DNA from: Pseudomonadales bacterium
Lineage (GTDB): Bacteria; Pseudomonadota; Gammaproteobacteria; Pseudomonadales; Azotimanducaceae
Assembly (NCBI GenBank): GCA_012103505.1
Contig: WLWP01000002.1
Coordinates: 186,001 to 250,000, forward strand
Reading direction: 5' to 3'
DNA length: 64,000 nt
The notes under the pieces are model-generated. The model made no database searches. It had not been told where the DNA came from and worked only from the letters and a program-made list of their open reading frames with translations. A program made the translations under genes and the position numbers. Positions 35,378-44,319 of the stretch are shown here, piece by piece. Position 1 is the first letter of the stretch. Each line of letters begins with the position of its first letter.

Positions 35378-35977
35378 ATGACCGAATTGGTTACGTCGGC
35401 GCCGACCCAGGCGCCGACAGCCACAGCTACAGAAGCGACAGACGACAGTCTAATCAGCCTCTACTTAACGGGAGATCAAGCAGCTTTCGAGCAACTGTAC
35501 GGTCGTTATAAAACATCTCTCTACGGTTATTTTCGTCGACAGCTACCAGATGCAATGGCAAACGATGCCTTTCAAGACACATGGATACGCCTGATCGATA
35601 GCCTGCAAAAATACCAGGCGAACGAGCAGTTTTCCGGATACCTTTTTACGATCGCCCACAACACGCTCATGGACTATCACCGCAAACAAGCTCGCAACCC
35701 TGAAGTCACAAACGACGACGCGATCGAGTTCCCAGCACAAAAGGATGACGAGCCCGATCGAGTGCAAGATCGCGCTGAGACTTTACGCAACTTTCAGAAC
35801 GAGTTGAAAAAACTACCCATTCAACAGCGCAGCGCGTGGGTACTGAAACAAGAAACAAATTTCTCAAATGAAGAAATCGCACGACTCACTGACACATCAG
35901 CCGAAGGTGTTAAGAGTCGTTTGCGTTACGCCTCCGAGAAACTAAAAGCAGGTATGCAAAAGTATGTCAGCAGATAA
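35378..35977 (+). CDS. ECF-type sigma factor
   Basis: The 199-residue protein has region 2 (AFEQLYGRYKTSLYGYFRRQL, AFQDTWIRLIDSLQKY, FTIAHNTLMDYHRKQ) and region 4 (LPIQQRSAWVLKQETNFSNEEIARLTDT then VKSRLRYASEKL). It begins 14 bases after the VWA gene and overlaps the anti-sigma-like gene by 14 bases. It likely directs RNA polymerase to envelope-response promoters, including perhaps its own operon. Confidence 0.92.
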   Translation: MTELVTSAPTQAPTATATEATDDSLISLYLTGDQAAFEQLYGRYKTSLYGYFRRQLPDAMANDAFQDTWIRLIDSLQKYQANEQFSGYLFTIAHNTLMDYHRKQARNPEVTNDDAIEFPAQKDDEPDRVQDRAETLRNFQNELKKLPIQQRSAWVLKQETNFSNEEIARLTDTSAEGVKSRLRYASEKLKAGMQKYVSR

Positions 35978-36863
35978 CCCTGACAAGCCAAACGACCAAG
36001 ATCCGGAACCTCTGTACAAAGCTCTTCCGGATGAGAAGCCGCCTGCCTCGGTGGATGCGGCGGTTCTTGCGCACGCGAGAGTAACGAGTGCGAGCGCGAA
36101 TATAGAGGTCAACGAGCAAGCCGATCTAACGGGAGCTGCAACCCGAGCACAACCGAATTGGAACTCGCTCGGGCGAAGGTTTGCTACAGCAGCAGTAGTT
36201 GTTCTAGCAGTTGGTATCTATCTACAAACAGACCAAGACTTGACGACCGCTCAACTCGACACCACAACACAGACGATAAGCACCCAAAGCCACGAACCCA
36301 AACTGCGAGAAGCAGAAGGTGCTCTGCAGCAATTTTCTGACACGCATGCCGAGCTACAAGACACTGTATCCGTGGCAGAAGAAACCACACAAAACTCAAT
36401 ATCAGATTTGTCCGCTGGTGCGGCTGTAAAGGCACCTCAAGCTGAGCGCCTGCCTGTGACAAAGGACCGTCCTGAGACAAAGTTCGTTGCCAAACGGCGA
36501 GCACAGGAACCAGCAGCGCCGCAGCCCATGATTGCAGACGTCGCGTCAAGCGGTCGAGCATTTGCCAACCAGCGCGCGAAACCTAAGGAGGAACTTATCG
36601 AAGAGATTATAGTCACTGCTGCAACCGTCGCTCCGCCTAAGTCTGTGCTCCTATCAGAGGGCGGCTATCGCTTACTCGCGTTGGAGGACCAAGGCTTCAG
36701 TCTTGAACACCAAGAGTGTTCGATACCATACGATATTGCCAAAGAAGCTTCGGACTTCACTGTCGAACGGGAGGCATTCGTTTACAAAGAGAGCGATAAG
36801 GACGTCATCGCACGCTGTCTTACAGGCAGTTGGACCATACAATCACAAGACGATAAGAACTAA
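35964..36863 (+). CDS. Membrane anti-sigma-like protein with TonB-box-like motif
   Basis: The 299-residue protein has a short cytoplasmic segment (LYKALPDEKPPASVDAAVLAHAR), one membrane helix near residues 72-87 (FATAAVVVLAVGIYL), a long periplasmic linker, and EEIIVTA at 213-219. The last 60 residues form a small domain with cysteines at CSIPYD and ARCLTGSW. Overlap with the sigma gene and the topology fit an anti-sigma factor, but no ZAS zinc motif is seen. The EEIIVTA motif echoes the one in the VWA protein of the same operon. Confidence 0.65.
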   Translation: MSADNPDKPNDQDPEPLYKALPDEKPPASVDAAVLAHARVTSASANIEVNEQADLTGAATRAQPNWNSLGRRFATAAVVVLAVGIYLQTDQDLTTAQLDTTTQTISTQSHEPKLREAEGALQQFSDTHAELQDTVSVAEETTQNSISDLSAGAAVKAPQAERLPVTKDRPETKFVAKRRAQEPAAPQPMIADVASSGRAFANQRAKPKEELIEEIIVTAATVAPPKSVLLSEGGYRLLALEDQGFSLEHQECSIPYDIAKEASDFTVEREAFVYKESDKDVIARCLTGSWTIQSQDDKN

Positions 36864-36864
36864 T

Positions 36865-37551
36865 TTGAAAAACAAGCCAACACAGACTGCGAAAGTCATC
36901 GCCGAGGTCGTCGGTACCACGCTCTTATTAGCAACGGTAGTGGGGTCAGGCATCATGGGTGAAACCTTGTCACCCTCAAGTGAGGCAATCGCGCTCCTCG
37001 GCAACACGATCGCAACTGGCGCGATTCTCGTTGTTTTGATCCTCATGTTCGGACCAGTAAGTGGCGCCCACTTCAATCCCGCGGTAACGCTGGCCTTTTT
37101 GCTCAAGGGCGATATCGACCTAAAAACTGCGGCGACATATGTCGTAGCACAAGGTCTTGGCGCGGTCTTGGGCGTATTGATCGCCCACGGCATGTTCGAC
37201 CAAGAATTACTGCAAGTATCTGAGAAAATTCGAACTGGCGGTCCACAATGGTTCGCCGAAAGCATCGCTACCTTCGGCTTGGTCAGCACGATATTGCTAG
37301 TCGTAACTTTCCGCTCAGAAGCTGTCGCGTACGCTGTGGGTCTCTACATCACAGCAGGATATTGGTTCACCGCAAGCACATCATTCGCAAATCCTGCAGT
37401 AACATTTGCGCGTGAATTTACCAATACGTTTTCCGGCATCACCCCGAGCAGCGTGCCGGCTTTCGTCGTTGCCCAGCTCGTTGGTGCCTTAGCCGCTACG
37501 TATTTTTGCCTTTGGCTTATCCGTCAGAGTCAGGATTCGACTAGCGCTTAG
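36865..37551 (+). CDS. MIP/aquaporin-family channel
   Basis: The 228-residue protein has six membrane segments and two NPA boxes: GAHFNPAVTLAF and SFANPAVTFARE. The family passes water, glycerol or small solutes. TTG 36865, two bases after the anti-sigma-like stop, is chosen because the longer frame to ATG 36703 lies inside that gene. The ribosome site is weak, so translation may depend on coupling. The last 11 bases overlap the convergent sulfotransferase gene. Confidence 0.85.
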   Translation: MKNKPTQTAKVIAEVVGTTLLLATVVGSGIMGETLSPSSEAIALLGNTIATGAILVVLILMFGPVSGAHFNPAVTLAFLLKGDIDLKTAATYVVAQGLGAVLGVLIAHGMFDQELLQVSEKIRTGGPQWFAESIATFGLVSTILLVVTFRSEAVAYAVGLYITAGYWFTASTSFANPAVTFAREFTNTFSGITPSSVPAFVVAQLVGALAATYFCLWLIRQSQDSTSA

Positions 37552-38191
37552 CTTCCGCCTCTGCTGCAATTTTTTGCCAACGCTCGGTAAATTCTTCTGT
37601 CGAATTGACATGCGGATAGGGTTCGTCAGGCGTTTCCAAAGCAAAAAAGTCACAAAGTGGTGCCCAACCCTGGCCAGGTTCATAGATGAGTAGCTGCTCT
37701 GGCGGTACCTCATCGATCACAGTTTGATTGTGTGCCTCGTAACAAGCGATGACATGGTCTTTGTCTTCCAGACGCCCATCGAAGACGCGATCCCAGATCA
37801 CTTCAAAGGCGAATTTCGAACTTGCTTGGGCTTTTTCATCAGGATTAGATCGATTACCACTCGAGGTTTTCCAGATTGTGTTCATGACACTTTTGTACCA
37901 TTTTTCGGGATCACGACGTGTCAGAAGCACCGTTGCTTCAGGGTACTGGACCAGCTGTTCACGCCAGAAATTGGCTGAAGGCCAATCGACCGATGCTTGG
38001 TACCCGTTAAATAGGGCGGTCCAATCTATTTCCTTACCCGCAGCGAGATCCAACCAGTACTTCGTGTGGCCCGGATTCTGACCGACTTCCATCATGTGAT
38101 AGCACTTATCAAAGCCGAGCATCTCCAGTGCAAACTTCATCGATAACGTGCCGGTTCGCCCAAAACCTGCACCGATCACCTTAATTGTCAT
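37541..38191 (-). CDS. Sulfotransferase family protein
   Basis: The 216-residue protein begins IKVIGAGFGRTGTLSMKFALE, the PAPS 5'-phosphosulfate loop, and has the 3'-phosphate motif VLLTRRDPEKWYKSV. The closest animal/bacterial group is the P-loop Sulfotransfer_4 family. It transfers sulfate from PAPS to an unknown acceptor. Its 3' end overlaps the convergent aquaporin gene. Confidence 0.85.
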   Translation of the reverse strand: MTIKVIGAGFGRTGTLSMKFALEMLGFDKCYHMMEVGQNPGHTKYWLDLAAGKEIDWTALFNGYQASVDWPSANFWREQLVQYPEATVLLTRRDPEKWYKSVMNTIWKTSSGNRSNPDEKAQASSKFAFEVIWDRVFDGRLEDKDHVIACYEAHNQTVIDEVPPEQLLIYEPGQGWAPLCDFFALETPDEPYPHVNSTEEFTERWQKIAAEAEAKR

Positions 38192-38224
38192 ATCTGTTTT
38201 CCAAAGTTAGTTCTAACCCGTCTA

Positions 38225-38497
38225 CTACTCACTAATCGACACCTCAGCCAGTATCTCTTTCACCTGGTCAAATTCTAATGCAGCGGTGTCCATCGCCATG
38301 AGAATGTATACGAACAACTGTGCGCCCAGCGAGCCATTGTTTACTTTCGAGCGCAAATTACTCTCATTCTGATGTACCCCTAGTTTCTCGAGCGCTAACG
38401 CAAGATCGCGGTATTCAAACCCTTTGTACGCCATCCTCGCGCGAATTAGTCGCCGGATCGTTTCTCGCATCTCTGGTGAGTCAAAAAGCTTAGCCAT
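38225..38497 (-). CDS. DUF6471-like small helical protein
   Basis: The 90-residue protein reads TIRRLIRARMAYKGFEYRDLALALEKLG then ESNLRSKVNNGSLGAQLFVYILMAM. This pattern fits the DUF6471 family, whose shape resembles a short helix-turn-helix repressor. It is divergent from qmcA across a 248-base region rich in palindromes, so autoregulation is plausible. No experimental function is known to me. Confidence 0.7.
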   Translation of the reverse strand: MAKLFDSPEMRETIRRLIRARMAYKGFEYRDLALALEKLGVHQNESNLRSKVNNGSLGAQLFVYILMAMDTAALEFDQVKEILAEVSISE

Positions 38498-38526
38498 GAG
38501 CTATTCCCGCCAAAATATGCTACGCA

Positions 38527-38623
38527 TTATCAACATATGTCGCTTTTATTCAATATATATTGACATTTGTTACTTTAAGTTACAAAATCGTTCGCGTCAC
38601 TTTTAAAAGACATATGTTGATAA
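38527..38623. repeat. Perfect 15-bp inverted repeat flanking a promoter
   Basis: TTATCAACATATGTC at 38527-38541 is the exact reverse complement of GACATATGTTGATAA at 38609-38623. Each arm contains the palindrome ACATATGT. A third related site, GCGTCATATGTA, lies at 38627-38638 and matches the first (AACATATGTCGC, reversed) at 10 of 12 positions. The sites lie between the DUF6471 gene and qmcA and look like operators. Confidence 0.8.
38560..38588 (+). promoter_or_regulatory. Candidate sigma-70 promoter for qmcA-nfeD
   Basis: TTGACA (38560-38565) is a perfect -35 box, followed by a 17-base spacer and CAAAAT (38583-38588), matching four of six -10 bases. It lies between the arms of the 15-bp inverted repeat. 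A 12-bp palindrome CAATATATATTG (38551-38562) overlaps the -35 box. Confidence 0.6.
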
Positions 38624-38745
38624 AAAGCGTCATATGTAAACACAAAGTGCAAGGCATCCTCAATCGAAGGTAATACTAGAAAGGGAGTGATACCGTACGG
38701 GCACTCACATCGAGCGCCCAAAACTGATAGAAAAAGGAGCACTAA

Positions 38746-39663
38746 ATGGAAAGCATGATCACAGTACTCGCACTGGTCATCATGGCTATTATCTTTGTCC
38801 TTAGCGCAGTCAAATCTGTACCGCAGGGTTACGGTTGGACTGTTGAGCGTTTCGGACAATTTCGACGCACCCTTGAGCCTGGTCTCAACTTTCTCATCCC
38901 CTTCGTCGACCGCATCGGTCACAAACAAAACCTCATGGAACAAGTTCTTGATATCCCACCTCAGGAAGTCATTTCTTCGGACAATGCGCAGGTGCAGACC
39001 GACGCGGTTTGTTTCTACCAAGTTTTAGAACCCTCCAAGGCATCTTATGAGGTCAACGACTTAGTGCGCGCGATGCATAACCTTGTGATGACCAACATTC
39101 GAGCGGTGCTCGGTTCCATGGAACTCGACGAGATGCTGTCGAATCGCGACAGGATTAACTCAGAACTCCTGGCCAAAGTGGATGAGGCGACAGACCCTTG
39201 GGGCGTCAAAGTGACTCGCGTTGAGATCCGCGACATTTCCCCACCTAGAGATTTAGTTGATTCAATGGCCCGGCAGATGAAGGCTGAACGTGAAAAGCGT
39301 GCGCTGATCTTGGAGGCAGAAGGTGAGCGGGAAGCCGCGGTACAAGTCGCGGAAGGTCAGAAAGCTTCTGAAATACTGAGGGCAGAAGGTGAGTTAGAGG
39401 CGGCGAAACGTGAAGCAGAAGCACGCGAACGCCTTGCAGAGGCCGAAGCAAGAGCTACTGAGTCTGTGTCGCTTGCCATCGCCCAAGGTGACCCACGCGC
39501 TATCAACTATTTCGTTGCACAAAAGTATGTTGAGGCGTTAGGAAAACTGGCAGAGTCAAATAACAACAAGATCATGATGATTCCGTTAGAAGCATCAAGT
39601 GTGATTGGCTCTATTGCAGGCATCACTGAAATCGCGAAAGATGCCGCCAAGGTCAGTTCGTAG
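38746..39663 (+). CDS. qmcA: SPFH/stomatin-like membrane protein (QmcA type)
   Basis: The 305-residue protein has an N-terminal membrane helix (residues 5-22), an SPFH domain ([45 protein letters not shown]) and a coiled-coil [15 protein letters not shown]...[14 protein letters not shown] region. It matches the QmcA/YbbK stomatin relatives that form membrane microdomain assemblies and assist quality control. GGAGC precedes ATG 38746. The NfeD-like gene follows 60 bases downstream, the usual partner. Confidence 0.9.
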   Translation: MESMITVLALVIMAIIFVLSAVKSVPQGYGWTVERFGQFRRTLEPGLNFLIPFVDRIGHKQNLMEQVLDIPPQEVISSDNAQVQTDAVCFYQVLEPSKASYEVNDLVRAMHNLVMTNIRAVLGSMELDEMLSNRDRINSELLAKVDEATDPWGVKVTRVEIRDISPPRDLVDSMARQMKAEREKRALILEAEGEREAAVQVAEGQKASEILRAEGELEAAKREAEARERLAEAEARATESVSLAIAQGDPRAINYFVAQKYVEALGKLAESNNNKIMMIPLEASSVIGSIAGITEIAKDAAKVSS

Positions 39664-39723
39664 AACGTTGGTTGGTAGGTTCGAGATTTTAGAATTATTG
39701 GTTGGTTTTTTCGGAGACTAGTT

Positions 39724-40170
39724 ATGGAATTCTTTAGCAACATCACTGCTTATCATTGGGTCGCACTTGCACTCATATTGCTCACTGCAGAAATGCTAGG
39801 CGCGTCGGGCTTCTTGCTCGGCGCTGCCGCAGCAGCATTCGGCATGGGTGCGCTGGTATGGCTACTGCCAGACATGAGCGTTCCGCTCCAGGTCACGATC
39901 TACGCCATCGGCGCGATTATCGCGACAGTGCTCTACTTCCAACTTTTTCGAGATGCACAAGCCCATCCAGCTCGGCCTCTGCTTAACAAGCGTGCCAAAC
40001 GACTGGTCGGGCATAAGTTCAAACTTGAAGAAGACCTGGACCTAGGGACAACGAGGATTCAAATCGGCGACACGATGTGGAAGGTGACGAGCGAAGTGCC
40101 TCTGAGAAGCGGGACTCTTGTTGAGGTTGTCGATACCAATCGTATGTCCCTCGTCATCGCTGCAAGCTGA
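39724..40170 (+). CDS. NfeD-family protein (YbbJ-like)
   Basis: The 148-residue protein has two or three membrane helices (WVALALILLTAEMLGASGFLLGAAAAAFGMG and a second from about 60) and a C-terminal OB-fold (TTRIQIGDTMWKVTSEVPLRSGTLVEVVDTN). This is the short NfeD1b form without a protease domain, the classic partner of stomatin-like proteins. CGGAGACT precedes ATG 39724. Confidence 0.9.
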   Translation: MEFFSNITAYHWVALALILLTAEMLGASGFLLGAAAAAFGMGALVWLLPDMSVPLQVTIYAIGAIIATVLYFQLFRDAQAHPARPLLNKRAKRLVGHKFKLEEDLDLGTTRIQIGDTMWKVTSEVPLRSGTLVEVVDTNRMSLVIAAS

Positions 40171-40183
40171 AGCCAACAGGGGC

Positions 40184-40213
40184 AACCGCACTCTCCTCAA
40201 GGAAAGTGCGGTT
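40184..40213. terminator. Hairpin after nfeD, likely shared terminator
   Basis: AACCGCACT (40184-40192) pairs with AGTGCGGTT (40205-40213) across 12 bases, and the stem can extend with a one-base bulge. It lies between nfeD and the convergent MFS gene. No strong T-run follows. Confidence 0.5.
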
Positions 40214-40224
40214 TGCGATAACGC

Positions 40225-41676
40225 TTAACTTTTTGACGCCAGTCGAGCAGTCCGTCTCTCTAAACTTGCGCGCAAACGTGCGTGTCGAGCTGGAGTTAAG
40301 GGGTAATTCCAAATTAGCTTAAGTGCTAAGCCAAAGAATAGGACTGGCCCCAAGCAGTAGACATAGCGCAAAGCGCTCACACCTATCTCCGTGCTTGCCT
40401 CGACCCCGCCTGATGGATCAAACCCAAGCAAGCCCACAATATTCAGCGAGACACCAGTGCCAAAGGCGATTGCGATCTTCTCGGAAAAACCAAAGAAAGC
40501 GAAATATGAACCTGCCCTACCAGCACCACTCCGCGCGGCATCGACATCTACCACATCAGCCAGCATCGCAATTGGTAAGAACTGGAGTCCACCAAAACAA
40601 AACCCCTTAACGACAAACAAGAGAAAGAACGCGGAATAGTCCCCATAGTCCAGAAGCAGATTTGCGGCACTCACTATGGCAACCGTAATCAGTGTACACA
40701 TGAAGGCTCTGTGCTTGCCTATCGTGCGCCCCAACCAAAGCCAAAACGGAATAGCGGCTAGGCCTGCAACGAAATAGAAGAAGTACGCTGCACCAATCGT
40801 CGGGACACCGACAATATCGCGGATAAAAAAGAGTGAAACGGCGTTGCGAAAAGATTCGCCAAAATGAACAAGAAGAACAATCGCAAGTACTCGCAACATC
40901 GGTCCATTTTTCATCACCAGCTTCAGGCCGTCACTGACCTTGGGGCGCACTTCGTTTTCTACGGGCTTCGGCTCCTTGACGAAAATCATCACCATGGCTG
41001 CGCACATAGGCAGAACCATAATGATTGCCCAAGCAAGCCCTTCAAGAACAGGACCTGTAAGTGTGGCCCGATCTACTATGGTTTTTTCCCGGAAGTCACC
41101 GGCAAACGCACCAATCGCATCGTCCCACAACGTGGTAAACACCTGTCCGACGCTGCTGCCACCATCTGCAAGAATCTCAATGATCATCGGTATCGCAGCG
41201 GCAACCAAGAGGCCTATCAGGACATAGATTTCACGCGCTGCGGTGACTCGACTGCGCTGGTGATAATCCGGTGAGAGTTCTGCACCCCACGCTCGATGCG
41301 GGAGGGCAATCATGGTGCTACCTAAAAAGAAGACGGTTAGCCAAAGCAAAAAGTAGCCTATGCCAACACCTTCACCCGGCATGAACAGGTTATAAACACC
41401 GATCATCATGACCGGCGGTCCTATGAGGAGCCACGGACGTCGACGCCCAATCCGGGTTCGCCAGCGGTCCGATAGTTCGCCCATCAATGGATCCGTGATC
41501 ACATCAGAAAGCCGCGCCAACATCAGTATGGTGCCGACCGTGGCCAGACTGATACCCAACCCGCCAGAATAGTGTGCTGGTATCCATATCGCTAACGGAT
41601 AACCTATAACCGCTAGCGGCAAACCCAATGAACCATGGGCGTATAGTACTTTTTTAGACAGTGGTTCTGTCGCCAT
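40225..41676 (-). CDS. GPH-type MFS transporter (glycoside/pentoside:cation symporter family)
   Basis: The 483-residue protein has about twelve helices and typical family segments: YAHGSLGLPLAVIGYPL at the start, RLSDVITDPLMGELSDRWRTR with GRRRPWLLIG, and YHQRSRVTAAREI. ATG 41676 has GGGGAGG before it, so the longer frame to 41724 is rejected. It is divergent from the SSS symporter gene, which begins 110 bases away. Substrate unknown; a glycoside or related solute is possible. Confidence 0.87.
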   Translation of the reverse strand: MATEPLSKKVLYAHGSLGLPLAVIGYPLAIWIPAHYSGGLGISLATVGTILMLARLSDVITDPLMGELSDRWRTRIGRRRPWLLIGPPVMMIGVYNLFMPGEGVGIGYFLLWLTVFFLGSTMIALPHRAWGAELSPDYHQRSRVTAAREIYVLIGLLVAAAIPMIIEILADGGSSVGQVFTTLWDDAIGAFAGDFREKTIVDRATLTGPVLEGLAWAIIMVLPMCAAMVMIFVKEPKPVENEVRPKVSDGLKLVMKNGPMLRVLAIVLLVHFGESFRNAVSLFFIRDIVGVPTIGAAYFFYFVAGLAAIPFWLWLGRTIGKHRAFMCTLITVAIVSAANLLLDYGDYSAFFLLFVVKGFCFGGLQFLPIAMLADVVDVDAARSGAGRAGSYFAFFGFSEKIAIAFGTGVSLNIVGLLGFDPSGGVEASTEIGVSALRYVYCLGPVLFFGLALKLIWNYPLTPARHARLRASLERRTARLASKS

Positions 41677-41786
41677 GCAACCTCCCCCGAAGTTATCTAC
41701 TGCAAACCCCAAAGCATACAGCAACCAAACCGATCGTATTCAAAAGTAGGAACAGCACCTACAATGGCCGTTTTGTTGGAGCACGC

Positions 41787-43265
41787 TTGCACCCCCTCGA
41801 CCTCGCCATAATCGTCGGCTACCTCGCGGTCATCATTTTCGTAGGCATTAGGATGAGCGGGCGAGTCAAAACTGCGCACGACTTCTTTTTGGCAGGTCGA
41901 AGCCTTGGTTTCTGGATCATCGGCCTCTCCATCATCGGCACAAACATTGGCGCGGACAGTTATATCGGCGCTTCGGGCAACGCCTATCTCGTTGGCATCG
42001 CCCAAGCTAATTTTGAGTGGATTGGTGCCATACCTGCGATGATCATGGCGGCGCTGGTATTCATTCCGCTGTATTGGAAAGCAGGCGTCTACTCAATCCC
42101 CGAGTATCTTGGTCTACGCTACAACCAGGCCGTTCGTGTTACGGCCGCGCTCATCACCTGCGTCGTTGCAGTGTTTGCTATCGCCGTCGCGCTTTGGGCC
42201 ATCGCGATCACCTTGGAAACTTATCTAGGTTGGCCCACATGGGTCGGCATTCTTGTTACGGGCACGGTAGTTGGCGCTTATTCCGTCGCTGGTGGACTCG
42301 CTGCGGTTGCATTCACCGACTCACTGCAAGTGTCGATCATGTTTATCGGCGGTATCGTGATCGTCGGACTAGGCATTTCCGAAACCGGAGGTCTGGACGG
42401 CTTTGCGGCAACTCTCACGCAAGAGAATCCCAACCATCTGCAAGCCTACCTACCTGCCGACCATGAGAGCTTTCCATGGCCGGGAGTCATTCTTGGTCTC
42501 GGCGTGGTCCTCTCTCCAGCCTATTGGTGTGCAGGACAAGCCATCCTCCAACGCAGTCTAGGTGCCAAAACTCAGTGGGACGCGAGCGCAGGCATGATGT
42601 TTGCTGCACTCGCCAAAACCTTTATACCTCTACTGGTTGTCTTCCCCGGCATGCTAGCTCTGGTGCTGCACGCAGACATCGAGTTTCCTGACCAAGCCAT
42701 GGCTTGGGTGATCAAAAATGTCCTGCCTCCGGGTATCTCAGGTCTCATGTTCATAGCAATTATCGCTGCACTGCAGTCGTCCATCGACTCAGGAATAAAC
42801 TCGACGTCACTGATGATTACTCGTGATATCCGCCACGTTTTGTTCAAAAACGTCGACAAGAGCAAAGACTTGATCGTAGGAAGATATCTGACGCTAGTTC
42901 TGTTGTTGGCAGCTATGGCAACGGCACCCCTTATCTCGAAAATGGGCGGGATTTATGAGTTCGTCCAGACCATGCTGTCTCTGTTTCAAGGACCTATGTT
43001 AGCGCTTTTGTTGTTAGGCGCTTTCACAAGACGAGCAACAGCGACCGCCGGACTCTGGACGCTTATCACTGGCGTTGTTCTGGCAGCCATGGTGTTAGCC
43101 CTGGGCGTAAACATGCTTTATGTCGCGTTCGCTAGTTTCGTCTATTCGCTCCTCGCACTCTGGATAATAAGCGGGTTCACCCAGCCAGAAGTCCACCCTG
43201 ACTACGAAAAATTGACATATGTGCCTTGGTGGCGACAACAACGACAACAAGAGGAGGCGGCGTAG
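41787..43265 (+). CDS. Sodium:solute symporter (SSS family)
   Basis: The protein of about 492 residues has some thirteen membrane segments and the family features KTAHDFFLAGRSLGFW, IIGTNIGADSYIGASGNAYL and GISGLMFIAIIAALQSSIDSGINSTSLMIT. It is closest to the SGLT-like branch for sugars or inositol. TTG 41787 with TTGGAG five bases upstream starts just before the first helix; the frame stays open to 41661, overlapping the divergent gene. Its stop overlaps the GTG of a 63-residue partner gene. Confidence 0.85.
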   Translation: MHPLDLAIIVGYLAVIIFVGIRMSGRVKTAHDFFLAGRSLGFWIIGLSIIGTNIGADSYIGASGNAYLVGIAQANFEWIGAIPAMIMAALVFIPLYWKAGVYSIPEYLGLRYNQAVRVTAALITCVVAVFAIAVALWAIAITLETYLGWPTWVGILVTGTVVGAYSVAGGLAAVAFTDSLQVSIMFIGGIVIVGLGISETGGLDGFAATLTQENPNHLQAYLPADHESFPWPGVILGLGVVLSPAYWCAGQAILQRSLGAKTQWDASAGMMFAALAKTFIPLLVVFPGMLALVLHADIEFPDQAMAWVIKNVLPPGISGLMFIAIIAALQSSIDSGINSTSLMITRDIRHVLFKNVDKSKDLIVGRYLTLVLLLAAMATAPLISKMGGIYEFVQTMLSLFQGPMLALLLLGAFTRRATATAGLWTLITGVVLAAMVLALGVNMLYVAFASFVYSLLALWIISGFTQPEVHPDYEKLTYVPWWRQQRQQEEAA

Positions 43266-43456
43266 TGGACCTGCCAACTGCTTGGGCAAATTACATAAGT
43301 ATCGTCGGATTTCTATTCGTCGCGCTCATCGTGTGGTCGATACCGAAACAACTTATCTACAAAGAAGCTCCCGACCAAGCCCGTTGGCGTGATATCCGCA
43401 TCTGGGCAAGCGTCCTAGTTTCTGTACAGTTAGTGCTTTACCTAGTTTTCACTTAG
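43265..43456 (+). CDS. Small two-TM protein coupled to the symporter
   Basis: The 63-residue protein starts at GTG 43265 inside the symporter stop (TAGTG), with GAGGAGGCG ten bases upstream. It has helices near residues 10-25 (YISIVGFLFVALIVWSIP) and 45-62 (IWASVLVSVQLVLYLVF) joined by a charged loop KEAPDQARWRD. Coupling suggests a subunit or stabiliser of the symporter, like the small subunits known for some SSS carriers, though those usually lie upstream. I do not recognise the family. Confidence 0.7.
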   Translation: MDLPTAWANYISIVGFLFVALIVWSIPKQLIYKEAPDQARWRDIRIWASVLVSVQLVLYLVFT

Positions 43457-43487
43457 GCTACAGCGGCACGTATTGGGCGACAACAAA

Positions 43488-44306
43488 ATGAAACACCTCA
43501 TCTCTACCCTTCTCCTACTCACCGCAGCGGTTACTGCACAAGCGGATACGAAGCTCTACATCTTCGATTGCGGCTATTTCAAATTCTCCGACATTTCCAT
43601 GTTTAGTCTTGATAACAGCGAAACCGACGTACGCGAAATGTTCGTCCCTTGTTATCTCATCGAACATGAAAAAGGACGTCTGTTGTGGGATGGAGGTCTA
43701 CCTATAGAAATGGCAGGCAAGCCTAAACACGAAGATCAACCTGGCGTTGAAGTTGAGTACAAGCGTTCCGTGGTCGACCAACTTGCAGACCTTGAACTCA
43801 CACCAGAAGATATCGACCTAGCTTCTTATTCCCATTTTCACTATGACCACGTTGGCGCAGCAAACGCGTTCAGCAGTGCTACCCTCTTGATCCAACAAAC
43901 CGAATATGACGCCGCCTTTTTGCACCCTGAAACAAATCCAGTTTTCACTCCATCCCTGTACAGCGAGCTGGCGAATTCATCAAAGGTATTCTTGAACGGT
44001 GACCACGACGTATTTGGCGACGGTAGCGTGACGATCATATCTGCGCCAGGTCACACCCCCGGGCATCAAACGCTTCTCCTTAATCTGAAAAATACAGGCA
44101 AAATAATGTTGTCCGGAGACCTCTACCACTTTGAGGCGAGTCGTGCGCTGCGTCGTACGCCGACGTTCAATACAGACCAAGCGGAAACGCTACGTTCTAT
44201 CGACAAAGTTGAAGCGATGTTAAAAGACACCGGCGCGACTCTGTGGATCGAACACAACAAGGCGCTCGCAGACACGCTCAGGAAGTCACCCGAGTTCTAC
44301 GATTAG
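43488..44306 (+). CDS. Secreted metallo-beta-lactamase-fold hydrolase (lactonase-like)
   Basis: The 272-residue protein has a signal peptide (HLISTLLLLTAAVTAQA) and the MBL motif SHFHYDHVGAA, then APGHTPGHQ, SGDLYHF and EHNKAL. The pattern matches the N-acyl homoserine lactonase-like branch, which opens lactone rings with two zinc ions. A signal peptide implies a periplasmic site. ATG 43488 directly begins the signal; TTG 43473 is possible. Lactone substrate is an inference. Confidence 0.82.
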   Translation: MKHLISTLLLLTAAVTAQADTKLYIFDCGYFKFSDISMFSLDNSETDVREMFVPCYLIEHEKGRLLWDGGLPIEMAGKPKHEDQPGVEVEYKRSVVDQLADLELTPEDIDLASYSHFHYDHVGAANAFSSATLLIQQTEYDAAFLHPETNPVFTPSLYSELANSSKVFLNGDHDVFGDGSVTIISAPGHTPGHQTLLLNLKNTGKIMLSGDLYHFEASRALRRTPTFNTDQAETLRSIDKVEAMLKDTGATLWIEHNKALADTLRKSPEFYD

Positions 44307-44319
44307 CTGGGGACCTTTG

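Noticed and set aside
36703-36864. Longer N-terminus for the aquaporin
   Set aside because: It lies wholly inside the anti-sigma-like gene in another frame, and the first transmembrane segment begins after 36865.
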